NCBI RefSeq assembly: GCF_022865125.1
Contig: NZ_CP094832.1
Span: forward strand, 1 to 64,000
Source: Acuticoccus sp. I52.16.1
GTDB taxonomy: Bacteria; Pseudomonadota; Alphaproteobacteria; Rhizobiales; Amorphaceae
Length of the DNA: 64,000 nt
Direction of reading: 5' to 3'
The notes beneath the pieces are model-generated. The model ran no database searches. It saw nothing but the letters and a program-made list of their open reading frames with translations, and was not told the DNA's origin. Position 1 is the stretch's first letter, and the number at the start of each line of letters is the position of its first letter. The position numbers and the translations under genes are program-made. This document shows, piece by piece, positions 24,532-32,619 of this stretch.

Positions 24532-25250
24532 GCCGCCGCCGTCCCGAGGAAGAGGGCGCCGAGGTCGTCCCGCGCCGCGAGGTCGGCCGCCGGCGCGTCG
24601 AGCCGCACTTTTCCGTCGACCAGGACGACCCCGCGCGACACCACGCCCAGCGCCGCCCGCACGTTCTGCTCGACGAGGACGACGGTGGTGCCGGCGGCGT
24701 TGATCTCTCGCAGCGTGGCGAAGACGTCCTGCGTCAGCTTCGGAGAGAGGCCCGCGGACGGCTCGTCGAGGATGATGGCGGCGGGGGCGACGATGAGCGC
24801 GCGGGCGACGGCGAGCATCTGCCGCTGCCCGCCCGAGAGGCTGCCCGCGGCGCGGTGCGGTCTCGCCGCGAGGTCGGGGAACATGGCGTTCATCGCCTCG
24901 ATCCGCTCGGCGCGGACCGCGCGCGGCAGGATCTGCGCGGCGATCTTGAGGTTCTCGGCGATGGAGAGCGTGGCGAAGATGTTCTCGGTCTGCGGCACGA
25001 AGGCGAGGCCGGCCGCCAGCACCTCGTGCGCCGGGTGTCCGGTGAGCCGTGTGTCGCCGAGCCACGCCTCGCCGGCGAAGGTCGCGGCGGCCCCCGCGAC
25101 GGCCTTGACGAGGGTCGACTTGCCGGCGCCGTTGGGGCCGAAGATGCCGACGAACGCACCCGCCGCGACGGCGAGATCGACGCCCCGGACGATCGGCAGG
25201 TCGCGCTCGTAGCCGGCGACCAGCCCCGTCAGGCGCAGCGGCCGGCTCAA
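24528..25250 (-). CDS. livF: Liv-type ABC transporter ATP-binding protein (LivF)
   Basis: 240 residues. Walker A GPNGAGKST near 38-46, signature LSGGQRQMLAVARAL near 137, Walker B AAIILDEPSAGLSP near 157. The LivF-type stretch FVPQTENIFATLSIAENL is present. No ATG is available near the conserved start; TTG 25250 overlaps the livG stop (TTGA), with GGGAGGCGG just upstream, and is chosen. It energises uptake through LivHM in the inner membrane. Confidence 0.9.
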   Translation of the reverse strand: MSRPLRLTGLVAGYERDLPIVRGVDLAVAAGAFVGIFGPNGAGKSTLVKAVAGAAATFAGEAWLGDTRLTGHPAHEVLAAGLAFVPQTENIFATLSIAENLKIAAQILPRAVRAERIEAMNAMFPDLAARPHRAAGSLSGGQRQMLAVARALIVAPAAIILDEPSAGLSPKLTQDVFATLREINAAGTTVVLVEQNVRAALGVVSRGVVLVDGKVRLDAPAADLAARDDLGALFLGTAAA

Positions 25251-26044
25251 ACCGCCTCCCCCAGATAGGCGGCGACGACGTCGGGCCGCGTCAGCACCGC
25301 TTCGGCCGGCCCCGCGGCGAGGAGCCGCCCCGCCGCCATCACCACGACGCGGGGGCACATCGCCCGCACCAGCTCGATGTTGTGCTCGATGAGGAGGACG
25401 CTGACGCCGCCGGCATTGATCTGCGCGATCCGTGCCGCGATGAGGTCCATCAACGCCGGATTCACGCCCGCGGCCGGCTCGTCGAGCAGGAGGAGCGCCG
25501 GGTCGGCCATCATCAGCCGCGCCAGCTCCAAGAGCTTGCGCTGACCGCCGGAGAGGACGCGCGCCGGCTCGCCCGCCAGATGCGCCAGCGACGCGAAGTC
25601 GAGGAGGGCCGCGGCTTTCTGGCGTGCGGCGCGCTCCTGCCGGCGGGTGGCCAGCGGCGCGAAGAGGCCGGCCCCGAGCCGCTCGCCCGCCTGCCCCTGG
25701 GCGCCGACGAGCATGTTGTCCATCACGCTCATCGCCGGGAAGGGGCGCGGGATCTGGAAGGTGCGGCCGAGCCCGCGCGACAGGCGCCGGGCGGGACCCT
25801 CGCGCGTCACGTCGGCGCCGGCGATCGACACGGTGCCGCCGTCCGGCCTCAGACTTCCGGCGAGCAGATTGAACAGCGTCGTCTTGCCCGCGCCGTTGGG
25901 GCCGACGAGGCCGACCATCTCGCCCGGCGCCACCGCGAGGCTCATCCCGTCGACCGCGACGAGCCCGGCAAAGCGCTTGGCGAGGCGGTCGGCCGCCAGG
26001 ATCGGCGGTGATGCGGCGGGCGGCGGTGCGGGCATCGTCACCAT
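25247..26044 (-). CDS. livG: Liv-type ABC transporter ATP-binding protein (LivG)
   Basis: About 265 residues. Walker A GPNGAGKTT, LivG-type insert TREGPARRLSRGLGRTFQIP RPFPAMSVMDNMLVGAQG, signature LSGGQRKLLELARLMM, Walker B ALLLLDEPAAGVNP and the EHNIELVRAMCPRVVVM end. ATG 26044 (MVTMPAPPP) or 26035 are both possible; the upstream ATG 26077 lies within the operator dyad and is unlikely. First gene of the minus-strand liv operon, divergent from the GntR gene. Confidence 0.9.
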   Translation of the reverse strand: MVTMPAPPPAASPPILAADRLAKRFAGLVAVDGMSLAVAPGEMVGLVGPNGAGKTTLFNLLAGSLRPDGGTVSIAGADVTREGPARRLSRGLGRTFQIPRPFPAMSVMDNMLVGAQGQAGERLGAGLFAPLATRRQERAARQKAAALLDFASLAHLAGEPARVLSGGQRKLLELARLMMADPALLLLDEPAAGVNPALMDLIAARIAQINAGGVSVLLIEHNIELVRAMCPRVVVMAAGRLLAAGPAEAVLTRPDVVAAYLGEAV

Positions 26045-26051
26045 TGAAGAT

Positions 26052-26080
26052 TTTGTGATCACATCGTATCGTATCACAAA
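26052..26080. promoter_or_regulatory. Dyad operator between livG and the GntR gene
   Basis: TTTGTGAT (26052-26059) and ATCACAAA (26073-26080) form inverted arms. Within them TGTGATCACA (26054-26063) is a perfect 10-bp palindrome and CGTAT is repeated twice (ATCGTATCGTATC). The AT-rich patch stands out in GC-rich DNA and lies between divergent operons, 15 bp before the GntR start. It is likely the binding site of the GntR protein and may also hold the livG promoter. Confidence 0.65.
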
Positions 26081-26094
26081 CGCGGGGCCAAGGC

Positions 26095-26847
26095 ATGAAG
26101 ACCGTCGCGCGCGACCATCCGATCGACCTGTCCCGCGGCGCCGCCCCGCCCGCCGCCGGGCTCGACAGTCTCGCGCCCGTCGCCCGTCCCACGGTGCAGG
26201 ACATCGTCCACGGCGAATTGCGCCGGCTCCTCATCCAGGGCGCCATCGACCCCGGCCAGACCCTGAAGATCCGCGACCTCGCCGAGCGGCTGTCGGTGTC
26301 CACCATGCCGGTGCGCGAGGCGTTCGCGCGGCTGGTCTCCGAAGGAGCGCTGGAGGCGCTGCCCAACCGCACGGTGCGCGTCCCCCCGCTCACCCGCGCC
26401 CGGCTCGACGACCTGGAGCGCGCCCGTGCGCTGATCGAGGGGGAGCTGCTGGCCTGCGCCCTCCCCGCGCTGGCGGCCGACGATGCCGCCCTCACCGAGC
26501 TGGAGCGCCTGACCCGGGCCTACGACGATCTCGCCCCGCCGGCGGTCGACGCCTCGGCCGAGACCGCCGACCTCAACCACGCCTTCCACTTCGCGATCTA
26601 TCGCGCGGCGGGGTCGGTGGTGCTGCTGCCGATCGTCGAGAGCCTTTGGCTCCAGTCCGGCCCGGTGATCCGCCGCGCCGCCGCGCTCTTCCCGCGGGCC
26701 GAGCGCGCGGGCGCGACCGAGCATCACCGGGCGATCATCCGTGCGGTGCGCGCGGGCGACGCGGCAGCCGCCCGCGCCGCCCTCTCGGCCGACATCGGCC
26801 GCGCCTTCGCGCTGGTGCGCGCTTCGCTGGCGGAGGACGAGCGATGA
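26095..26847 (+). CDS. GntR-family regulator, FCD (FadR-like) subgroup
   Basis: 250 residues. The winged helix-turn-helix is at about 40-100 (IVHGELRRLLIQGAIDPGQT LKIRDLAERLSVSTMPVREA FARLVSEGALE). The C-terminal FCD ligand domain includes NHAFHFAIYRAAGSVVLLPI and EHHRAIIRAVRAGD, whose His residues usually bind a metal. It heads the plus-strand arm, facing livG across the dyad operator, and probably controls both arms in response to the transported compound. Confidence 0.9.
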   Translation: MKTVARDHPIDLSRGAAPPAAGLDSLAPVARPTVQDIVHGELRRLLIQGAIDPGQTLKIRDLAERLSVSTMPVREAFARLVSEGALEALPNRTVRVPPLTRARLDDLERARALIEGELLACALPALAADDAALTELERLTRAYDDLAPPAVDASAETADLNHAFHFAIYRAAGSVVLLPIVESLWLQSGPVIRRAAALFPRAERAGATEHHRAIIRAVRAGDAAAARAALSADIGRAFALVRASLAEDER

Positions 26848-27203
26848 GCGACGACACGTTCGAGCTCTACGACCTCAAGGTCGAGGTGGTGGCCCCGGAG
26901 GGCGCCACGCTCTACTGCGGCGCCACGCCGGGCGACCACTTCGAGCTGCGCGGCGAGATGCTGTACCTGCCCCCCGGCCAGGGCATCTCGATCTACTCGC
27001 TGGCCGCGGTGCTGCCGCTGCTGGCGGCCAAGCAGCGCCCGACCGACGCGAACGACTGGATGACCAGCGACGCGGACGTCGCCTGTCCCGACCCCCACTG
27101 CCCGTCCCGCCTTCGCATCACCCGGACGGGCAAACGCACCTTCAGCCACGTCGCGACGACCGCCGTGCCGCTGCCCGGTGCCACCCCCGGTGCCAAGGAT
27201 TGA
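26844..27203 (+). CDS. TIGR04076-like small protein
   Basis: 119 residues, overlapping the GntR stop by 4 bp. It reads LKVEVVAPEGATLYCGATPG DHFELRGEMLYLPPGQGISI then VACPDPHCPSRLRITRTG. The G-D-FEL-GEM and CPDP--- pattern fits the small TIGR04076 family of unknown function, members of which often neighbour aldo/keto reductases. There is no signal peptide or membrane segment. Likely an accessory to the adjacent reductase. Assignment is by motif and moderately secure. Confidence 0.65.
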   Translation: MSDDTFELYDLKVEVVAPEGATLYCGATPGDHFELRGEMLYLPPGQGISIYSLAAVLPLLAAKQRPTDANDWMTSDADVACPDPHCPSRLRITRTGKRTFSHVATTAVPLPGATPGAKD

Positions 27204-27205
27204 CC

Positions 27206-28255
27206 ATGGAACGCTTCTCCCTCGCCCCGGACGCCACGATCAGCCGCGTGATCCGCGGCGGCTGGCAGCTCGCCGGCGGCCACGGCATCATCGACGCCGC
27301 GCGCGCCCTCGAAGACCTGATCGCCACCGCCGACGCCGGCATCACCACCTTCGACTGCGCCGACATCTACACCGGCGTCGAGGAGATCATGGGCGCCTTC
27401 CGCCACGCCTACGCCGACCGGCGCGGCACCGAGGCGGCGCGCGCGATCCGCATCCACACCAAGTGTGTGCCGGACCTCATCCGCCTGCACGACCTGACGC
27501 GCGCCGACGTCGAGGCGATGATCGACGCGGCGCTGACCCGGCTCAAGACCGAGCGGATCGACCTCGTGCAGTTCCACTGGTGGGACTACGCCGCACCCCG
27601 CTGGCTGGAGGCCGCGATCTGGCTCGCCGACCTGCAACGCGCCGGCAAGATCCACCTCCTCGGCGGCACCAACTTCGACACCGAGCACATGCTGGCGATG
27701 ATCGAGGCGGGCGTGCCGATCGCGACGATGCAGCTCCAATATTCCCTGCTCGACCGCCGGCCGCACGCGCAGATGGTGCCCGCGGCACGGGATCACGGCG
27801 TGCACCTCCTGTGCTACGGAACCGTCGCGGGCGGGTTCCTGTCGGACCGCTGGCTGGGCGTTCCTGAGCCGCAGGGGCCGCTCGAGAACCGTTCGCTCAC
27901 CAAGTACAAGCTCATCATCGACGATACCGGCGGCTGGGACGCCTTCCAGGCGCTGCTGGCCGACGTGCGCGAGGTGGCCGACGCCACCGGCACGGACATC
28001 GCCACCGTCGCCAGCCGAGCCGTGCTGGAGTGGGACCGGGTCGCCGGCGTCATCGTCGGCGCGCGCAACGCGGACCATCTGGCGCACAACCTGAAAGTCG
28101 GCTCGCTGGAGCTGACCGCCCGCCAGCGTGCCGCGCTCGACAGCGCGGCCGAGGAGACGACCCACCTTCACGGTGACGTCTACACCCTGGAGCGCGACCG
28201 CGAGGGGCGGCACGGCGCGATCATGAAATACAACCTCAACGCGGCCCCGGCATGA
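27206..28255 (+). CDS. Aldo/keto reductase
   Basis: 349 residues. The catalytic tetrad region is seen as FDCADIYTGVEEIMG, RIHTKCVPD and LVQFHWWDY. LCYGTVAGGFLSDRWLGVPE and GGWDAFQALL are shared with the reductase half of the AKR-RidA fusion on the other arm, showing close paralogy. It lacks the Rid domain. It starts 2 bp after the TIGR04076-like stop and overlaps the next gene by ATGA. Reduces (or oxidises) a carbonyl using NADPH; the substrate is probably that of the transporter. Confidence 0.9.
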   Translation: MERFSLAPDATISRVIRGGWQLAGGHGIIDAARALEDLIATADAGITTFDCADIYTGVEEIMGAFRHAYADRRGTEAARAIRIHTKCVPDLIRLHDLTRADVEAMIDAALTRLKTERIDLVQFHWWDYAAPRWLEAAIWLADLQRAGKIHLLGGTNFDTEHMLAMIEAGVPIATMQLQYSLLDRRPHAQMVPAARDHGVHLLCYGTVAGGFLSDRWLGVPEPQGPLENRSLTKYKLIIDDTGGWDAFQALLADVREVADATGTDIATVASRAVLEWDRVAGVIVGARNADHLAHNLKVGSLELTARQRAALDSAAEETTHLHGDVYTLERDREGRHGAIMKYNLNAAPA

Positions 28256-28677
28256 GCCTCGCCGCCCGCGCCGCCGCCGAGGTCGTCGCAATTCACGAGG
28301 CCTTCGCGGACCTCCTCACTGGGCGGACCGGTGCGGACGCGCTTCCGGCCATCATGGCGCGGATGACGGACGACTTCACCCGCGTCGCCCCGGACGGTGC
28401 GGTGCAGGACCGCGCCGCCGTCGCGGCGATGCTGGCGGGCGCGGCCGGGACGTTGCCGCAGACCTTCACCATCACCTGCACCATCGAGGAGGCGCGCGAC
28501 CTTCGGCCCGCCGTCGCCCTGGTGCGCTACCGCGAGGACCAGGCGAGCCCCGCCGGCGCGACCGCGCGCCGTTCGACGGCGGTGTTCGTCGCGGGTGCGG
28601 ACGGGCCGCTGTGGGCCGCATTGCAAGAGACCTGGATCGGCGCCGCCGATCGTGGAGCGACAAGGAGAGAAGAATGA
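28252..28677 (+). CDS. NTF2-like/SnoaL-type small protein
   Basis: 141 residues: an N-terminal helix (VVAIHEAFADLLTGRTGADA), a MARMTDDFTRVAPDGAVQDR turn, then beta strands (FTITCTIEEARDLRPAVALV RYRE) and a final ALQETWIG. The pattern is like NTF2-fold proteins such as SnoaL or DUF4440, which can be small isomerases or binding proteins. No catalytic residue can be named. Four-base overlaps with both neighbours show tight coupling in the operon. Confidence 0.6.
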   Translation: MSLAARAAAEVVAIHEAFADLLTGRTGADALPAIMARMTDDFTRVAPDGAVQDRAAVAAMLAGAAGTLPQTFTITCTIEEARDLRPAVALVRYREDQASPAGATARRSTAVFVAGADGPLWAALQETWIGAADRGATRREE

Positions 28678-29960
28678 CCGTCAAGAGAATGGCCCAGGCG
28701 CTGGCCCTCAGCGCCGCGGGCACGACCCTTCTCGCGCTCAGCGCGATCGGCACGGCGCGGGCCGCCGCGTGCGAGATCGAGATCGGCATGGTGATGGAGC
28801 TGACCGGCCCCGCCGGGCAGTATGGCCAGGCCGGCGCCAAGTCGGTCGAGATGGCCTTCCGCGATCTCAACGAGGCCGGCGGCGTCCTGGGCTGCGACCT
28901 CGTCGCCGACACGCGCGACAGTCAGAGCCAGGGCACCGTCGCGGTGGATCAGGCCAACCAACTCGTCAACGTCAAGAAGGTGCCGGTCGTCATCGGCGGG
29001 ATCATCTCGTCAGTGTCGCTGCCGATCCTGACCTCGGTGACGGCGCCGGCGGGCGTGGTGCAGGTCTCCCCGGCCTCCTCCTCGCCGACGCTGACGGCGA
29101 TGGGCCGCGAGGGCAAGACCGGCGGGTTCTTCTTCCGCACCATCACCTCGGATGCGCTCCAGGGCACCGCGGCGGCGAAGTACGCGATGGATCAGGGGCT
29201 GACCAAGCTCGCGATCATCAACGTCAACAACGACTTCGGCGTGAACATGGTGAAGGAGTTCTCGGCCGCCTACGAGGCGCTCGGCGGGACGATCACCTCG
29301 ACGACGCCCTACAACGAGCGCCAGGCGAGCTACCAGTCCGAGGTCACCGCCGCACTCGAGGGCGATCCGGAGGCGCTCTACCTCGTCTCCTATCCGGTCG
29401 ACGGCGCCACGATCGCGCGCGCCTGGATCAGCCAGGGCGGCCCGCAGAAGTTCCTCCTCAACGACGGCATGAACTCGACCGACTTCATCGAGGCGGTCGG
29501 CGCCAAGTATCTGGCGGGCGCCTACGGCACCTCGTCGGGCACGACCGAGACCGCGTCGACGAAGTATTTCTACGACAACTACGGCGCCATGTCGGGCGGG
29601 ATCGACCCGTCGGCGCCGGCGGCGGACCGCTCCTACGACGCGGGCGCCATCGTCGGCCTCGCCATCGCCAAGGCGGGCGAGGCGAAGGCGGCGGCGATCC
29701 GCGACGCGATCCCGGCGATCGTCGACCCCGCGGGCGAGCCGATCTACGCCGGCCCCGAGGAGTTCAAGAAGGCGCTGGAGCTGATCGAGAGCGGCCGGCC
29801 GATCAAGTACGAGGGCGTCATCGGCCCGGTCGAGTTCGACCGGTACGGCGATATTTCCGGCCCCTTCCGCCTGTGGAAGATCGAGGACGGCGCGGTGACG
29901 ACCGTCGGCCAGATGACGGCCGAAGAGGTCGCCGCGATCAAGGCCGAGATCGCCCGCTGA
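28674..29960 (+). CDS. Liv-type ABC transporter periplasmic substrate-binding protein
   Basis: 428 residues. Signal peptide 1-31 (ALALSAAGTTLLALSAIGTA RA). The mature start ACEIEIGMVMELTGPAGQYG QAGAKSVEMAFRDLNEAGGV is typical of the LivJ/Periplas_BP_6 class. AAGGAGAGA precedes the ATG, which overlaps the previous stop. It provides the substrate specificity for LivHMGF encoded on the opposite arm and is the last gene of the plus-strand arm. Confidence 0.92.
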   Translation: MTVKRMAQALALSAAGTTLLALSAIGTARAAACEIEIGMVMELTGPAGQYGQAGAKSVEMAFRDLNEAGGVLGCDLVADTRDSQSQGTVAVDQANQLVNVKKVPVVIGGIISSVSLPILTSVTAPAGVVQVSPASSSPTLTAMGREGKTGGFFFRTITSDALQGTAAAKYAMDQGLTKLAIINVNNDFGVNMVKEFSAAYEALGGTITSTTPYNERQASYQSEVTAALEGDPEALYLVSYPVDGATIARAWISQGGPQKFLLNDGMNSTDFIEAVGAKYLAGAYGTSSGTTETASTKYFYDNYGAMSGGIDPSAPAADRSYDAGAIVGLAIAKAGEAKAAAIRDAIPAIVDPAGEPIYAGPEEFKKALELIESGRPIKYEGVIGPVEFDRYGDISGPFRLWKIEDGAVTTVGQMTAEEVAAIKAEIAR

Positions 29961-29977
29961 CCGGCGCGGCACGGAGA

Positions 29978-29992
29978 GGGCGGGCGCCGCCC
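29978..29992. terminator. GC hairpin between convergent genes
   Basis: GGGCGG-GCG-CCGCCC lies in the 37-bp gap between the binding protein and the convergent tartrate dehydratase. An identical 15-nt hairpin occurs at 49916-49930. No T tract. Confidence 0.4.
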
Positions 29993-29997
29993 GTCCC

Positions 29998-31161
29998 TCA
30001 GGCCAGCTCGCGCATCACGGCGATCAGCTTCGACTTGGCCTCGAAGCCGACGCCGGGGATCTGCGGCAGGCCGACCTGGCTGCCCTCCACGGCGATCCCG
30101 TCCGCAAAGCCGCCGAAGGGCTGGAAGACGTCCGGGTAGCTCTCGTTGCCGCCCAGCCCCAGGCCGGCGGCGATGTTGAGCGACATCTGGTGTCCGCCGT
30201 GCGGCACCACGCGGCGGGGCGACCAGCCCAGGTCCTCCATCACCGCCAGCGTCCGCAGGTACTCGACGAGGCCGTAGGAGAGCGCGCAGTCGAACTGGAG
30301 GACGTCGCGGTCCGGCCGCATGCCGCCGTAGAGCAGGAGGTTGCGCGCATCCTGGTGGCTGAAGAGGTTCTCGCCGGTCGCCAGCGGGCCGCTGTAGACC
30401 CCGGCGAGCTTGGCCTGCAGGTCGTAGTCGAGCGGGTCTCCGGCCTCCTCGTACCAGAAGAGACCGTAGGGCTCGAGCGCCTCGGCGTAGGCGAGCGCGG
30501 TGGGAAGGTCGAACCGGCCGTTGGCGTCGACCGCGAGGCGCCGGCCGTCACCGACCACCTCCAGCACCGCCTCGATACGGGCGATGTCGTCGGCCAGCGG
30601 CACCGCGCCGATCTTCATCTTCACGACGTCGTAGCCGCGGTCGAGGTAGCCCTGCATCTCGGCCTTCAGCTGCGTGTGGTCCTTGCCGGGGTAGTAGTAC
30701 CCGCCCGCCGCGTAGACCCAGACGCGATCGTCCGCCCGGCCGCCGCGGTACCGGTCCGCCAGCAGCCGCCACAGCGGGACGCCGGCGATCTTGGCGACGG
30801 CGTCCCACACGGCCATGTCGATGGTGCCGACGGCCACCGAGCGCTCGCCGTGCCCGCCCGGCTTCTCGTTGCGCATCATGGTGTCCCAGATCGCGAACGG
30901 GTCGAGGTTGTCGTTCGCCTCGTCGACCAGGGTCGCCGGGTCGGCCTCCATCAAGCGCGGGATGAAGCGGTCGCGCATCAGCGGTCCCTGCCCGTACCGG
31001 CCGTTGGAGTTGAAGCCGTAGCCGACGACCGGCACGCCGTCCCGCACGACGTCGGTGACGACCGCCACCACGGAGCAGGTCATCTTGGAGAAGTCGATGT
31101 AGGCGTTGGCGATCGGAGAGGCGATCGACGCCGTCGTCTCGCGGATCTCGGTGATGCGCAT
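29998..31161 (-). CDS. tarD: D(-)-tartrate dehydratase (enolase superfamily)
   Basis: 387 residues, closely resembling Bradyrhizobium D-tartrate dehydratase as I recall it. SPIANAYIDFSKMT, VGYGFNSNGRYGQG, NEKPGGHGERSVAVGTIDMA and YAAGGYYYPGK are hallmark stretches. Superfamily residues are in place: Lys100 (NEK), Lys183 (KMK), Asp212 (VDAN), Glu238 (YEE), Glu264 (GEN) and His321 (PHGGH). It dehydrates D-tartrate to oxaloacetate. The tartrate dehydrogenase gene lies directly upstream on the same strand, 23 bp away. High confidence in the subfamily. Confidence 0.92.
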   Translation of the reverse strand: MRITEIRETTASIASPIANAYIDFSKMTCSVVAVVTDVVRDGVPVVGYGFNSNGRYGQGPLMRDRFIPRLMEADPATLVDEANDNLDPFAIWDTMMRNEKPGGHGERSVAVGTIDMAVWDAVAKIAGVPLWRLLADRYRGGRADDRVWVYAAGGYYYPGKDHTQLKAEMQGYLDRGYDVVKMKIGAVPLADDIARIEAVLEVVGDGRRLAVDANGRFDLPTALAYAEALEPYGLFWYEEAGDPLDYDLQAKLAGVYSGPLATGENLFSHQDARNLLLYGGMRPDRDVLQFDCALSYGLVEYLRTLAVMEDLGWSPRRVVPHGGHQMSLNIAAGLGLGGNESYPDVFQPFGGFADGIAVEGSQVGLPQIPGVGFEAKSKLIAVMRELA

Positions 31162-31184
31162 AGGGGGTCTCCCGTATCGGCCGG

Positions 31185-32258
31185 TCAGGCGAGAGCGTCG
31201 GCGATGGCCTTGCCGCAGGCTTGCGTGCCCGCCGCGCCGCCGAGGTCGCGCGTGCGCAGCCCCGGTTCGGCCAGCACCCGCTCGATCGCGGTGACGATCC
31301 CGGCCGCCGCGTCAGCGTGCCCGAGGTGCTCCAGCATCATCGCCCCCGCCCAGATCTGGCCGACCGGGTTGGCGATGCCCTGGCCGGCGATATCCGGCGC
31401 CGAGCCGTGCACGGGCTCGAACAGCGACGGATAGGCCTTTTCCGGGTTGATGTTGCCGGAGGGGGCGATGCCGATGGTCCCGGTGCAGGCCGGGCCGAGG
31501 TCGGACAGGATGTCGCCGAAGAGGTTGGAGGCGACCACCACGTCGAACCGGTCCGGGTTGAGGACGAAGTGCGCGGTCAGGATGTCGATATGGAATTTGT
31601 CCCAGGTGACGTCCGGGTACTGCTTCGCCATCTCTTCGACGCGCTCGTCCCAATAAGGCATCGTGATCGAGATGCCGTTGGACTTGGTGGCGGAGGTGAG
31701 CTTGCGCCGCGGCCGGGTCTGCGCCAGCTCGAACGCGTAGCGCAGCACGCGGTCGATGCCGACGCGGCTCATCACCGTCTCCTGCATGACGATTTCACGC
31801 TCGGTGCCCGGAAACATCCTGCCGCCGACCGATGAGTATTCGCCCTCGGTGTTCTCGCGCACGATCCACATGTCGATGTCGCCGGGACCGCGGCCGGCGA
31901 GCGGCGAGGTGACCCCCGGCATCAGCCGCGCCGGGCGCAGGTTGACGTACTGGTCGAACTCGCGGCGGAAATGGATCAGCGAGCCCCACAGCGAGACGTG
32001 GTCAGGCACGGCCGCGGGCCAGCCGACGGCGCCGAAGAAGATCGCGTCGTGGCTGCCGATCTGGTCCTTCCAGTCCTCCGGCATCATCCGTCCGTGCTTG
32101 GCGTAGTAGTCGCAGGAGGCGAAGTCGAACGTGTCGAACTGAAGGTCGATGTCGTAGCGCTTGGCCGCCGCCTCCAGCACGCGCAGGCCCTCCGGGACGA
32201 CCTCCTTGCCGATGCCGTCTCCGGCGATGACGGCGATCTTCAGCCGATTGTCACGCAT
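31185..32258 (-). CDS. Tartrate dehydrogenase / D-malate dehydrogenase (IPMDH family)
   Basis: 357 residues. IAVIAGDGIGKEVVPEGLRV at the start, WIVRENTEGEYSSVGGRMFP, LTSATKSNGISITMPYWDER and NLFGDILSDLGPACTGTIGI are the hallmarks of the TtuC/DmlA branch of NAD-dependent beta-decarboxylating dehydrogenases, with Mg-binding Asp residues in the last stretch. It oxidises tartrate or D-malate in the cytoplasm. It is first in the operon with tarD, a strong case for growth on tartrate. Confidence 0.9.
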   Translation of the reverse strand: MRDNRLKIAVIAGDGIGKEVVPEGLRVLEAAAKRYDIDLQFDTFDFASCDYYAKHGRMMPEDWKDQIGSHDAIFFGAVGWPAAVPDHVSLWGSLIHFRREFDQYVNLRPARLMPGVTSPLAGRGPGDIDMWIVRENTEGEYSSVGGRMFPGTEREIVMQETVMSRVGIDRVLRYAFELAQTRPRRKLTSATKSNGISITMPYWDERVEEMAKQYPDVTWDKFHIDILTAHFVLNPDRFDVVVASNLFGDILSDLGPACTGTIGIAPSGNINPEKAYPSLFEPVHGSAPDIAGQGIANPVGQIWAGAMMLEHLGHADAAAGIVTAIERVLAEPGLRTRDLGGAAGTQACGKAIADALA

Positions 32259-32619
32259 GGGTCAGTCCTTCTCGGTCGTTGCGGCCCCGGGCGGTGGTGT
32301 CCGCCGCGGCCGATGATGTTGCGCATCGCTGGCATAGCATCGTGACCGCAGCGGCGCAGCGCCGGATCGACCGCCGCGCACGCATGACGCGCGTCGTCGT
32401 GACGAAACGCCGAAACCCCGCGGCCGTGCGAGCGCCCGGCAGGCGCAGCCGGCTACGCTCCAAATGTATGTACATTCGATGCGCCCCGGTGCATTGCGGC
32501 GCGCGTCTGCGGTTGACTTTGCGTCTGTAATTCGCTGAATTCGCGCGAGTCGAGGAACGGCGATGCGTCGAGGATGCAGGCGATCGCCTCAATCATGTAC
32601 GGACATTTGGCGAGGGGTG
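32259..32619. promoter_or_regulatory. 361-bp divergent gap with two dyads
   Basis: This gap separates the tartrate operon from the HutC-type regulator. AATGTATGTACATT (32463-32476) is a perfect 6+6 dyad about the centre TG, and ATGTACGGACAT (32595-32606) is a related dyad (ATGT/ACAT) 14 bp before the regulator start. Both are plausible operators for the GntR/HutC protein. No gene is seen in the remainder. Confidence 0.55.
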
